From: a bacterium
Lineage (GTDB): Bacteria; Krumholzibacteriota; Krumholzibacteriia; JACNKJ01
Direction of reading: 5' to 3'
DNA: 64,000 bases
Assembly: GCA_024231955.1 (NCBI GenBank)
Contig: JAAEPZ010000591.1
Span: 34,453-98,452 of the forward strand
Of this stretch, positions 35,618 to 43,400 are shown one piece after another. The notes beneath the pieces were generated by a model, which was not told where the DNA came from, did no database searches, and was given only the letters and a program-made list of their open reading frames with translations. Within the stretch, counting starts at the first letter, position 1, and every line of letters begins with the position of its first letter. The translations under genes and the position numbers were made by a program.

Positions 35618-37696
35618 ATGAGAGCGCTGCTCCGTTTGATTCCGCCACTTTGTATCCTGTTCACATTGTCCTGTACTCAGATGGCGACCGAAACCGCGTC
35701 TCCGTCTGTGCAGCTTCCGGATAGTCGGCAGGCCCTGCTCGATTATCAGAAAGCCAACCGAGCCGAACGCCTGGCCTGGTGGCGGGAGGCGCGCTTCGGC
35801 ATGTTCATCCACTGGGGACTCTATGCGGTTCATGGCGGCGAGTGGGAGGGTGAACAATATGGCGGTTACTCCGAGTGGCTGGTGAAGGGGATCCCCGTCG
35901 ATGAGTATGAGCCCCTGGTCGACCGGTTCAATCCGGTGGATTTCGATGCGGACGCCTGGGTCCGCTTGGCCCGCGAGGCGGGTATGCGCTACCTGGTGAT
36001 CACGACCAAGCATCACGAGGGGTTCAGCATGTGGGATTCGGAGGTGACCGATTTCGACATCATGGCCACCCCCTTCGGGCGGGATGTCATGGCCGAGATC
36101 GCCGCAGCCTGCCGACGGCAGGGGATACGCATCGGCTGGTATTATTCGGTCATGGACTGGCATCACCCGGACTACCTCCCCCGCCGTGAAGTGGACGAAC
36201 GTCCCGCCGCGACCGCCGACTATCAGCGATATGTCGATTACATGCAGGCGCAGTTGCGGGAATTGCTCACCGGGTTCGGGGAGATCGATATCATCTGGTT
36301 CGATGGCGACTGGGAGCACGGTTCGGGCGATACCCGCTCCGAGGAGATCGTGGAGATGATCTACAGGCTGCAGCCCGATGCGATCATCAACAACCGCATC
36401 AGCCTGCCCATGGATTTCGCCACGCCGGAGCAGCAGGTTCCGGTTGACGATCTGCCCGGGCGCCCCTGGGAGACCTGCATGACCATCACCAGCTCCTGGG
36501 GCTACAACAAGGGGGCGCGGGACTGGAAATCGGCCGGGCAACTCGTCCGCAACCTGGTGGATATCTCCGCCAAGGGGGGCAATTATCTGCTGAATGTCGG
36601 TCCCGACGAGTCGGGACGGATTCCCGTGGAGAGCGAGCGGCGCTTGCGAGCGGTCGGCGCCTGGATGCAAACCAACGGTGAGGCGATCCGCGGCACTCAG
36701 GCCGGACCCTTCCGGTCGCCCGATCTGTTCCCCTGGGGGCGGTGTACCCGCAAAGCTCTGCCGAACGGGGGGACGCGATTATACATCCATGTCTTCGAGC
36801 GACCCGTCGACAACCGGTTGCTTATCCCCGAGCTGGGGAGTCTGCCGGTGCAAGCCGCGCCGCTTGCCGATCCGGGGCTGCGGCTCGAGTGCTCACTGAG
36901 CGAGCGCGACAATCTGCCTGCACTTGAGATCAATCTGGATTCCGCGCCCCACGATTCGCTCTGTACGGTCCTGGCGCTGGATTTCGAGTCGGAACCCGTT
37001 GTGTGTCATGAACCGCGGATTGTGGCCTCCGCGCCGATCCTCTATGACTCGCTGGAGGTGCGTCTTGAGAGCGAGTGCGGCGCACTGGACATCCGCTACA
37101 CCGCGGACGGCTCCGAACCCACGGCGACGAGCGCCCTCTATAGTGGACCGCTGCATCTCCTGGATTCGGCCGTCATCTCGGCGCGCGCCTTCCTGGGAGG
37201 CAGGCCGATCCTGGGGGAGGTCCGACGCGAATTCCGCAAGCAGACCGCGCGCCCCGCCGTTCGCGTGCGGCGACCGCTCCCCGGACTGAACTTCACCTAC
37301 TGGGAGGGGACCTGGCAAGAGACCGCCGATTTCGGAGAGCTGCCGCCGGTCGCCGCGGGCGTGACTCCGGTTGTCTCTCTGGGGATGGCGACTCGCCATG
37401 AACACTTCGCACTGCGATTCGCGGGTTACATCGATATCCCCGCAGATGGAGTCTACCGCTTTTCGTTGAACAGCGACGACGGCAGCACGCTCCGCATCGA
37501 TGACGAACTGATCATCGACAATGACGGCCCGCACGGCATGCGGGAGAAACAGGGCGCCATAGCCCTTGCCCGTGGATTGCACGCACTGGAATTGAACTGG
37601 TTCGACTGCGGCGGCTACGCCGGGCTGGAGTTCGAATGGGGTGGGCTCGAAAGCGCTCTACAGCCCGTTGCGGAGGAGAACCTCTTCCACGATTGA
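35618..37696 (+). CDS. Exported GH29 alpha-L-fucosidase with CHB_HEX_C and PA14-like domains
   Basis: This 692-residue enzyme has an N-terminal signal ending near TLSCTQ (possible lipoprotein Cys), a GH29 catalytic domain ('FGMFIHWGLYAVHGGEW', 'LVITTKHHEGFSMWDS', 'GIRIGWYYSVMDWHHPDY', nucleophile Asp in IIWFDGDWEH, 'GGNYLLNVGPDESGRIP'), then a chitobiase-type C-terminal module ('RYTADGSEPTATSALYSGPL') and a PA14-like module ('GVYRFSLNSDDGSTLRIDDE'). The added modules probably bind glycans. CGGGAGAG lies before ATG 35618. It removes fucose outside the cytoplasm, whereas the GH29 at 14994 appears to be internal. Confidence 0.92.
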   Translation: MRALLRLIPPLCILFTLSCTQMATETASPSVQLPDSRQALLDYQKANRAERLAWWREARFGMFIHWGLYAVHGGEWEGEQYGGYSEWLVKGIPVDEYEPLVDRFNPVDFDADAWVRLAREAGMRYLVITTKHHEGFSMWDSEVTDFDIMATPFGRDVMAEIAAACRRQGIRIGWYYSVMDWHHPDYLPRREVDERPAATADYQRYVDYMQAQLRELLTGFGEIDIIWFDGDWEHGSGDTRSEEIVEMIYRLQPDAIINNRISLPMDFATPEQQVPVDDLPGRPWETCMTITSSWGYNKGARDWKSAGQLVRNLVDISAKGGNYLLNVGPDESGRIPVESERRLRAVGAWMQTNGEAIRGTQAGPFRSPDLFPWGRCTRKALPNGGTRLYIHVFERPVDNRLLIPELGSLPVQAAPLADPGLRLECSLSERDNLPALEINLDSAPHDSLCTVLALDFESEPVVCHEPRIVASAPILYDSLEVRLESECGALDIRYTADGSEPTATSALYSGPLHLLDSAVISARAFLGGRPILGEVRREFRKQTARPAVRVRRPLPGLNFTYWEGTWQETADFGELPPVAAGVTPVVSLGMATRHEHFALRFAGYIDIPADGVYRFSLNSDDGSTLRIDDELIIDNDGPHGMREKQGAIALARGLHALELNWFDCGGYAGLEFEWGGLESALQPVAEENLFHD

Positions 37697-37885
37697 GGTT
37701 CGGATCCGTCGTGATCCGGAGCCGGTATGCTCAAAGAAATACGAAAATCGTAAACTTTCACTTGCAGGTTTTTTGGGGTCGCAACTAAGGTGTTGCGGTC
37801 CTCGGTTTGAGGATACTAGACACAGACAACAATCGACCCGACAGGGTCCTAACAAAAGAGTACTTCTTAAAGGGAGGAATCTATA

Positions 37886-38956
37886 ATGAAGAAAGTGATG
37901 CTCACATTAGCAGTACTTTTTCTCATGACTCTGGCCGGGACGGCACTGGCGGAACACAGTGTTTGGGGCTTGATGCAGACCTGGTATACCTACACAGGTT
38001 ATGATGCTGAAGCTGCGGGTGTGGATGTGGCCGATGATTATGAAGCCAAATCACAGTCGGCCTTCGGCCTCAAGCGCGGCTTCTTCGGCGCCAAGTACAA
38101 GGATGGCGATTTCAAGGCGTCGTTGTTCGTCAATGCGACACCCACCGAAACCAAGCTGATCGACATGTGGATCGAACTGGCCGTCAACGAGCAGTTCAGC
38201 ATCCGCGCCGGTCGCTTCGCCGGTTGGGGCGCCCAGAGTGTTGGTCTGACCTCATCGGCCGCGCTGGATCTCGTTCAGCGTCCGATCGCCGGTCTCAAGT
38301 GGGCCTCCGCCCTCGATCGTGGAGCCGGCCGTACGATCGGTCTGCAGGCCACCGTCAAGCCCAACGACAAGTTCAAGGCCGGCATCCTGCTGAGCAGCCC
38401 TGATGTCAAGGCTTCCGTCGTCGGCGGCGCCGCCGAGGATGATGTCGTGGATTCCGGCATGGTGCCCCAGATCGATCTGGGTGTCTGCGCCACTCCGATG
38501 GAGGGCTTGAAGATCGGCGGCAGCTACGGTCTGGCCAACGAAAAGCTCTGCACGACCGGCAACATGACGGCCTTCGGCTACTACAGCCAGGAGCTGTTCT
38601 TCGCCAAGGTCGACTACATCATGTTGATGAACAATCCCGACTGGGACGAAGATGATGCCGACTTCACGAGCATGGGCTTCGCGGTAACCGGCGGCTACAA
38701 TGTGAACGAGCAGGTCACCCTGGTCGGTCGTTACGAGACCTGGGACGGCAACACCGACACTGATATCGAAGATGCCGGCGGCGACGCCAAGCTGGGCAAC
38801 ATCAGCTTTGGTGTGAACTACGCGTTCAAGACCGACAACAAATTCGAGCAGCGTCTGCAGTTCGCCTTTACCCGTCGCATGGACGAAACAGCCGATGATA
38901 CGGATCTTGCCGATCCGAACGTCATCCAGGCTGTTTGGCAGATCCTGTTTAAGTAA
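37886..38956 (+). CDS. Outer-membrane porin-like beta-barrel protein
   Basis: This 356-residue protein has a signal peptide (MKKVMLTLAVLFLMTLAGTALA) and then alternating amphipathic strands rich in aromatic and Gly residues (FGLKRGFFGAKYKDGDF, 'FSIRAGRFAGWGAQSVG', LGNISFGVNYAFKTDNKFEQ), ending in VWQILFK, with a near-terminal aromatic typical of outer-membrane barrels. The pattern recalls phosphate-selective-porin-like proteins. AAGGGAGG lies before ATG 37886, and a strong terminator follows at 38978, so it is monocistronic. Substrate specificity is unknown. Confidence 0.75.
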   Translation: MKKVMLTLAVLFLMTLAGTALAEHSVWGLMQTWYTYTGYDAEAAGVDVADDYEAKSQSAFGLKRGFFGAKYKDGDFKASLFVNATPTETKLIDMWIELAVNEQFSIRAGRFAGWGAQSVGLTSSAALDLVQRPIAGLKWASALDRGAGRTIGLQATVKPNDKFKAGILLSSPDVKASVVGGAAEDDVVDSGMVPQIDLGVCATPMEGLKIGGSYGLANEKLCTTGNMTAFGYYSQELFFAKVDYIMLMNNPDWDEDDADFTSMGFAVTGGYNVNEQVTLVGRYETWDGNTDTDIEDAGGDAKLGNISFGVNYAFKTDNKFEQRLQFAFTRRMDETADDTDLADPNVIQAVWQILFK

Positions 38957-38977
38957 AGGGATCTTCGCAGTATTTCC

Positions 38978-39003
38978 GGGGAGGCTGCGGCCTCCCCTTT
39001 TTT
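38978..39003 (+). terminator. Rho-independent terminator of the porin gene
   Basis: ggggaggc (38978-38985), a 4-base loop and gcctcccc (38990-38997) are followed by six T residues (38998-39003). Confidence 0.85.
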
Positions 39004-39032
39004 GACCTCTTTCGCTTTTTTTCACTGCAAGG

Positions 39033-39061
39033 TTGACAACTATACATCCGTATAGTATTGT
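39033..39061 (+). promoter_or_regulatory. SOS operon promoter with candidate LexA operator
   Basis: TTGACA (39033-39038), exactly 17 bp and TATTGT (39056-39061) make a strong sigma70 promoter. The spacer is almost filled by a perfect dyad, actatac-atcc-gtatagt (39039-39056). The genes behind it are dinB and lexA, so LexA binding here is the natural reading. The dyad does not match the E. coli, Gram-positive or alphaproteobacterial LexA boxes. Sequence elements are direct; LexA binding is inferred. Confidence 0.65.
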
Positions 39062-39110
39062 CTTCTCACCCCGCCAAACGGGGCTGCATGAAAGCGATGG
39101 AGGTTTTTTC

Positions 39111-40307
39111 GTGCCCGTCTTCTCCCCGACAATGGCTCATATCGACATGGACGCCTTCTACGCGTCCGTTGAGCAGCGGGACTTCCCCGAGTTGCGGGGC
39201 AAGCCCGTGGTCGTGGGAGGGAGCGATCCCACCCGGCGGGGTGTGGTCTCCGCCGCCAGCTATGAAGCCCGTCGCTTCGGCATCCACAGCGCCATGCCTC
39301 TGCGCAGGGCCTGGAAGCTCTGTCCGCAGGCCTGCTTCGTGCCGGGGCGCATGAGCGCCTACGTGGAGGCGAGTCGGCAGATCATGGACATCTTCCGCAG
39401 CTATACGCCCCATGTGCAGCCCCTGAGTCTGGATGAGGCCTTCCTGGATCTTGGCGGCACGGAGCTGCTCTTCGGCCCCCCGGAGGAGACAGCGGCTACG
39501 ATCGCCGAGCGGGTCCATGCTGAAACCGGTCTCACCTGTTCGGTGGGCCTGGCTCCGGTCAAGTTCGTGGCCAAGATCGCCTCGGACTACAGGAAGCCCA
39601 GAGGGCTGACCATCGTGCGCAGCGAGGAGCTTCTGGAGTTTCTGCACCCCCTGGCCATCAAGAGGTTGTGGGGGGTGGGACCCAAGACCCGGGAGGCGCT
39701 GACCTCCATGGGGGTCGCCACGATCGGTGATCTGGCGGCGCTCGGACGCGATCTGCTGGAGAGGCGGTTCGGCCAGAGCGGCCTGAAGCTGTACGAGCTG
39801 GCGCAGGGTATCGATGAACGGGAGATCAGCAGCGAACGCGGCGCGGCGAAGTCCGTGGGCCATGAACACACCTACGGCGAGGATCAGGGGATCACGGCCG
39901 TGCTCGAGCGGACCCTCCTGGAGCTGTCCGAGAAGGTAGCCCGCCGTCTGCGTGAGCAGGGGATTGCCGGGAATACCATCACACTGAAGCTGCGCACGGA
40001 GTCTTTTCGCACTCTGAGCCGCTCGGTAAGCGGTGCCGAACCTCTGGATCAGGGGCTGCTCATTTTCCAGGCCGCACGCAATCTCATGTCGAAGGTGGAG
40101 CGTGGGGGGGAGAGGGTCCGGCTGCTGGGGATCTCCCTGAGCAATCTGGTGCCACGTGATCAGGTGCAACCGAGTTTATTCGATGAGGAGAGTCCGGAGA
40201 GGGAGACCCGTCTCGACAGGGCCAAGGATGTCATTGAGCGCCGCTTCGGTAACGATGTCGTGCGCCGGGCTCGACTGCTGGAAATGAAGGAGAGGAGTTC
40301 AGGATGA
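39111..40307 (+). CDS. dinB: DNA polymerase IV (Y-family translesion polymerase)
   Basis: This 398-residue polymerase starts MPVFSPTMAHIDMDAFYASV, with the catalytic Asp of the HIDMDAFYASVEQ motif, 'LRGKPVVVGGSDPTRRGVVS', the second catalytic pair in 'SLDEAFLDLGGTELLF', helix-hairpin-helix 'LWGVGPKTREALTSMGVATI', and the little-finger region near the end. It copies past damaged bases in the SOS response. GGAGG at 39099-39103 selects GTG 39111, giving a protein that begins just before the conserved motif. It is the first gene of the operon leading to lexA. Confidence 0.95.
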   Translation: MPVFSPTMAHIDMDAFYASVEQRDFPELRGKPVVVGGSDPTRRGVVSAASYEARRFGIHSAMPLRRAWKLCPQACFVPGRMSAYVEASRQIMDIFRSYTPHVQPLSLDEAFLDLGGTELLFGPPEETAATIAERVHAETGLTCSVGLAPVKFVAKIASDYRKPRGLTIVRSEELLEFLHPLAIKRLWGVGPKTREALTSMGVATIGDLAALGRDLLERRFGQSGLKLYELAQGIDEREISSERGAAKSVGHEHTYGEDQGITAVLERTLLELSEKVARRLREQGIAGNTITLKLRTESFRTLSRSVSGAEPLDQGLLIFQAARNLMSKVERGGERVRLLGISLSNLVPRDQVQPSLFDEESPERETRLDRAKDVIERRFGNDVVRRARLLEMKERSSG

Positions 40308-41005
40308 GTGAACATGTTTTGATGCTGCAGACCAGTCTCTTTCCCGTTGCGGATGTGAAGAGTGAGGGGCGCGCCGGCAAACTTGTCACGATCCCCAGAG
40401 TGGACTCCGGCGAGGTGGGGTTGGCCGAAGCCGTGGCCAACGCCGCCAGGAATAGCGCGACGCCGGGGGATCCCGAGCGTCACTGGAGGGAACGTCTTGA
40501 GAACGGGGGCTCTCGAAAAGCCAATGCCCATCTTCCCGGAAAATCGGGAGACCCCGAGATTTATGCCCTCTGCCCCGGCTGTGAAGTACATCCGGAAGGC
40601 GGAATCTACTCGGCTGCTGAACTGGCCGGGGCGGAGGGCTGTCCTGTCGGCTCGCGTTTGAATACGGTGATTGATGCGCCGTGCAGCGAGCCTGTAGTTT
40701 CCGGTCTGGAGGGGTGCCACGGGGCTGAAAGGGAGGGTTCAGCTCCAACGGGTTCGGAGTGGCGAAATGCGCCGCTCCCCCTCTTCCGGCCGGAGATTGT
40801 TTTCAATCTGACCGCGCTGACGGCGGCATTTCAGGGGGGGGGCAGCCGCCTGCTGTTCCTCTTGACGGCGCCCGGCAGACTGTGTTCTGGTCTGTATCGG
40901 GATTGCCGACGTCGCTGGAGTCGGGCCTGGTACTTTCACAAGAGGAGATCGGTATGTCGCAGGCGTCTCTCACAGATCGCCAACGCTCCATCCTTGAATT
41001 CCTGA
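40304..41005 (+). CDS. Unidentified ORF between dinB and lexA
   Basis: A 233-codon frame starts with an ATG that overlaps the dinB stop (ATGA), suggesting coupled translation, and runs 52 bases into lexA, an unusually long overlap. The N-terminus (MSEHVLMLQTSLFPVADV) is protein-like; the middle is rich in Gly, Ala and Cys; near the end 'AAFQGGGSRLLFLLTAPGRL' faintly resembles cell-division inhibitors of the SulA/ImuA group. The lexA frame upstream of 40954 is also open and protein-like, so a frameshift near 40830-40900 may have split the true gene. No firm family can be named. Confidence 0.5.
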   Translation: MSEHVLMLQTSLFPVADVKSEGRAGKLVTIPRVDSGEVGLAEAVANAARNSATPGDPERHWRERLENGGSRKANAHLPGKSGDPEIYALCPGCEVHPEGGIYSAAELAGAEGCPVGSRLNTVIDAPCSEPVVSGLEGCHGAEREGSAPTGSEWRNAPLPLFRPEIVFNLTALTAAFQGGGSRLLFLLTAPGRLCSGLYRDCRRRWSRAWYFHKRRSVCRRRLSQIANAPSLNS

Positions 41006-41586
41006 AGGAGTTCCTGAGGGATAACGGCTATCCCCCTACAATCAGGGAGATTGGGGCTCATTTCGGCATCAAGTCTCCCAAGGGTGTGCAGGACCATCTG
41101 GCGGCCATTGAGCGCAAGGGGTACATCAAGCGGAGCCGGGAGCGGTCACGTGGTATCGAGTTGCTCAGCTACCGGAACCCGGCTCTTGAGGAGCGCGGCA
41201 ATGTTGTCAGCTTGCCGCTGCTGGGACATGTCGCTGCCGGTCAACCGGTCCTCTCCGAGGAGAACGTGGAGGAGTGGATCGAGGTGGATGCCTCCTTCGC
41301 CGCCAGGGAGGGGAACTTCCTGCTCAAGGTGGTTGGCGAGTCGATGATCGAGGCCCACATCCTGGATGGGGACACGATCGTGGTCAGCCCCCAGGAGACT
41401 GCCCGCAACGGGGAGATCGTTGTGGCTCTGGTGGACGATGAGGCGACCGTTAAGACATTCTATCGGGAGCAGAACGGGATCAGGCTTCAACCGGAGAATG
41501 CAACCATGGACCCGATCTTTGTCCCCGAGGGCGATCTGGAAGTTAGGGTTATTGGTAAAGTGGTAGCCGTATTGCGGGTACTCTAA
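40954..41586 (+). CDS. lexA: LexA repressor (SOS master regulator)
   Basis: This 210-residue LexA has an N-terminal winged helix (residues 1-65; 'PPTIREIGAHFGIKSPKGV'), a linker, the self-cleavage site Ala95-Gly96 in LGHVAAGQP, and the catalytic dyad Ser130 (VVGESMIEAHI) and Lys167 (DDEATVKTF). RecA-stimulated autocleavage releases SOS genes. AGAGGAG lies before ATG 40954. The recognition helix differs from that of E. coli LexA (SPKGVQDHL), in keeping with a non-canonical operator such as the dyad at 39039. Confidence 0.96.
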   Translation: MSQASLTDRQRSILEFLKEFLRDNGYPPTIREIGAHFGIKSPKGVQDHLAAIERKGYIKRSRERSRGIELLSYRNPALEERGNVVSLPLLGHVAAGQPVLSEENVEEWIEVDASFAAREGNFLLKVVGESMIEAHILDGDTIVVSPQETARNGEIVVALVDDEATVKTFYREQNGIRLQPENATMDPIFVPEGDLEVRVIGKVVAVLRVL

Positions 41587-41678
41587 AAGAGATAGGGCGT
41601 GACGACCTGGGCCGGGCATCCGTGATGGTCTTGACCTGAAAAAGAGGATAGACCATTGGAACCATCCCTATAGAGCCA

Positions 41679-41707
41679 TTGACAAGAGCGATGTCTATTG
41701 CTAGATT
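41679..41707 (+). promoter_or_regulatory. Promoter of tRNA-Glu
   Basis: TTGACA (41679-41684), 17 bp and TAGATT (41702-41707) lie 30 bases before the tRNA 5' end. Confidence 0.55.
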
Positions 41708-41737
41708 GCTCCCGCTCGGCTGAATAAGCCAAGTTAT

Positions 41738-41811
41738 GTCCCCATCGTCTAGCTTGGTCAGGACACCAGGTTTTCGACCTGGCGACAGGGGTTCAAATCC
41801 CCTTGGGGATA
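41738..41811 (+). tRNA. tRNA-Glu (anticodon TTC)
   Basis: A complete cloverleaf can be read. The acceptor gtcccca (41738-41744) pairs with 41804-41810, with one G-T end pair. The anticodon stem ccagg/cctgg encloses the loop ttttcga (anticodon TTC), and the T arm is ggggttcaaatcccc. The discriminator is A41811 and CCA is not encoded. Its last 16 bases, with one flanking base, are repeated at 41951-41966. Confidence 0.93.
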
Positions 41812-41966
41812 CTGATAAAGGAAAAGGGAGCCTTCAGGCTCCCTTTTCCTTTTTTGCATACGCTAGGTAATTGGTGCGGCAAAGGGTTCAGTCCGACGCG
41901 CGCTGATTTCAGCGCGTCGGACCTTTGGGCGAGGTTCACCTCGCCCAAACATCCCCTTGGGGATAC
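41797..41966 (+). repeat. Direct repeat of the tRNA-Glu 3' end (possible att scar)
   Basis: atccccttggggatac at 41797-41812, the end of the tRNA, recurs exactly at 41951-41966. Duplication of a tRNA 3' end is the usual mark of tyrosine-recombinase integration. No integrase gene remains between the copies or nearby, and the enclosed segment holds only hairpins. The AT-richer TIR and membrane-protein genes lie beyond the second copy. Confidence 0.55.
41817..41855 (+). terminator. Rho-independent terminator of tRNA-Glu
   Basis: ggaaaagggagcc (41820-41832) pairs perfectly with 41837-41849 around ttca; flanking A and T residues extend the stem, and six T residues follow (41850-41855). Confidence 0.85.
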
Positions 41967-42401
41967 CCAGTAAAGCGCCCAATTGCTATGACAAGCGATT
42001 GGGCGATCTCTTTGTTGGGTGCTTGGGAGTGGTTCTTCTGCCCACTTTCTGCCAAAGGGAAAGCGGTGCAGCCGGCATTTTAAAGTGGAAAAAGTATGAA
42101 GCTCTAAATGTGGATATCTGAAACTCACCTATATTGGGCATTTGCTGGAAATGTGACTGAACATCGCGTCCTCTTTATGGTCACCCATGGAATATGCAAT
42201 TGTCGGTGGTGAATGCTGAAGATAACATACGGTCTGAGGTCGGAAAGTAAGCTGACAATTTAGAAGGATCAGAAGTGGACTGGCTGCAGTGTATATTGAT
42301 AGAGTGACCAAAGTGATCAGGTCAACAGGACTGTATAGGTCTTGTTAGCTCCATGAAATAGGCAAGATCCACTAATCTTGTCGAGATAGGAGTATATTGC
42401 G
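41856..42401. other. 546-base gap: hairpin cluster and upstream region of the TIR gene
   Basis: Three strong hairpins stand in a row: 41891-41906 with 41909-41922 (cgcgctga type, two-base bulge), 41924-41935 with 41938-41949 (perfect 12 bp), and about 41976-41987 with 41993-42004 (cgcccaattgct against agcgattgggcg). The repeat at 41951 lies between the second and third. Beyond 42020 the sequence turns AT-rich and holds no gene until GTG 42402. A short inverted repeat (caagat/atcttg) sits about 25 bases before that start. Confidence 0.5.
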
Positions 42402-43217
42402 GTGAGAGTATTCCTTAGCTGGTCCGGCGATGTGAGCAAGGCCGTTGCCTTGGCTTTGCGAGATTGGTTGCCATCTGTTATTAACACAGTAAAAACGTAT
42501 ATGTCAGCAAGGGACGTTGAGGTAGGAGCGAGATGGCTTGAGGAGATTACACGCGAACTTGATCTTGGTGGAATTGGGGTATTCTGTCTTACAAAGCAGA
42601 ATATCGCCTCTCCATGGATACTTTTTGAAGCTGGAGCGTTGGCAACGGGAATATCAACTTCTAGGTTAACACCACTAGTGATTGATATGAATCTTGCCGA
42701 CATAACGGGCCCACTAAGTCAGTTCCAGGGCTGTACCCTCGATAGAGACAGTATGCTTCATCTTGTGAGCTCGATAAATAGCTGCATGAAACCGGATCAG
42801 GCGCTTGAGCCGGAATGCTTACAAGCATCATTCAATAAGTGGTGGCCTGAGATCGATGAAGTGATCTGTCAAATTATGAATGACCTTTCTGAGCCGGATG
42901 CAAGAAAGAAACCGCAAACGAACCGCGAGCTATTGGAGAGGATATATACTATTGTATCGACTTCCCCTCCAGAGATCCAAAATGTTGGCGATAGTCCTGA
43001 TATTGTATATGATTCTAGCGAACTCGAAACTTATCATTCTGCTAAAATGCACTTCGTGAAAAGGTTTAAAGAAGAGATCTTGCGTAAGCATCTATCAGTT
43101 TCGGAAGGGAACGTGTCTAAAGCTGCTAATTCGCTTGGTCTCTCAAGGCAGGCCTTCATGAAAATGGCCAAAGACTCAGGAGTGAATCCAAGCGATTACA
43201 TTCCGGTAGAACGCTGA
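42402..43217 (+). CDS. TIR-domain protein with C-terminal Fis-type helix-turn-helix
   Basis: This 271-residue protein begins MRVFLSWSGDVSKAVALALRD and carries a TIR domain (about residues 1-135) of the bacterial kind with 'CLTKQNIASPWILFEAGALA'. Glu76 is in the position of the NADase catalytic glutamate, and the domain ends with LADITGPLSQFQ. After a linker, residues about 220-268 ('EGNVSKAANSLGLSRQAFMK') form a Fis-family helix-turn-helix like those that end NtrC proteins. TIR domains in bacteria cleave NAD+ or make signalling nucleotides in anti-phage defence. A DNA-binding tail of this type is unusual and suggests either self-regulation or a DNA-bound sensor. ATAGGAG lies 9 bases before GTG 42402. 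Its base composition is visibly AT-richer than its neighbours, suggesting transfer. Confidence 0.85.
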   Translation: MRVFLSWSGDVSKAVALALRDWLPSVINTVKTYMSARDVEVGARWLEEITRELDLGGIGVFCLTKQNIASPWILFEAGALATGISTSRLTPLVIDMNLADITGPLSQFQGCTLDRDSMLHLVSSINSCMKPDQALEPECLQASFNKWWPEIDEVICQIMNDLSEPDARKKPQTNRELLERIYTIVSTSPPEIQNVGDSPDIVYDSSELETYHSAKMHFVKRFKEEILRKHLSVSEGNVSKAANSLGLSRQAFMKMAKDSGVNPSDYIPVER

Positions 43218-43400
43218 CGACAACAAGCAGTCTATACAGACTGAATGCCTATGTTGCTGTTCTGGCAGTTGCGAGAGTCACTGTAAGCTCCCCCGAAAAG
43301 AGGACTGCATTAACTTGAGCTTTCTGGCATAATCACAGCTGGGAGATTCCGTTGACACTTCCAGTCAGTGTGTTAGACGACTTGAAAGCAGGTGACCTCT

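Noticed and set aside
35045..36670. 541-codon minus-strand frame
   Set aside because: It is antisense to the exported fucosidase, which has complete catalytic motifs.
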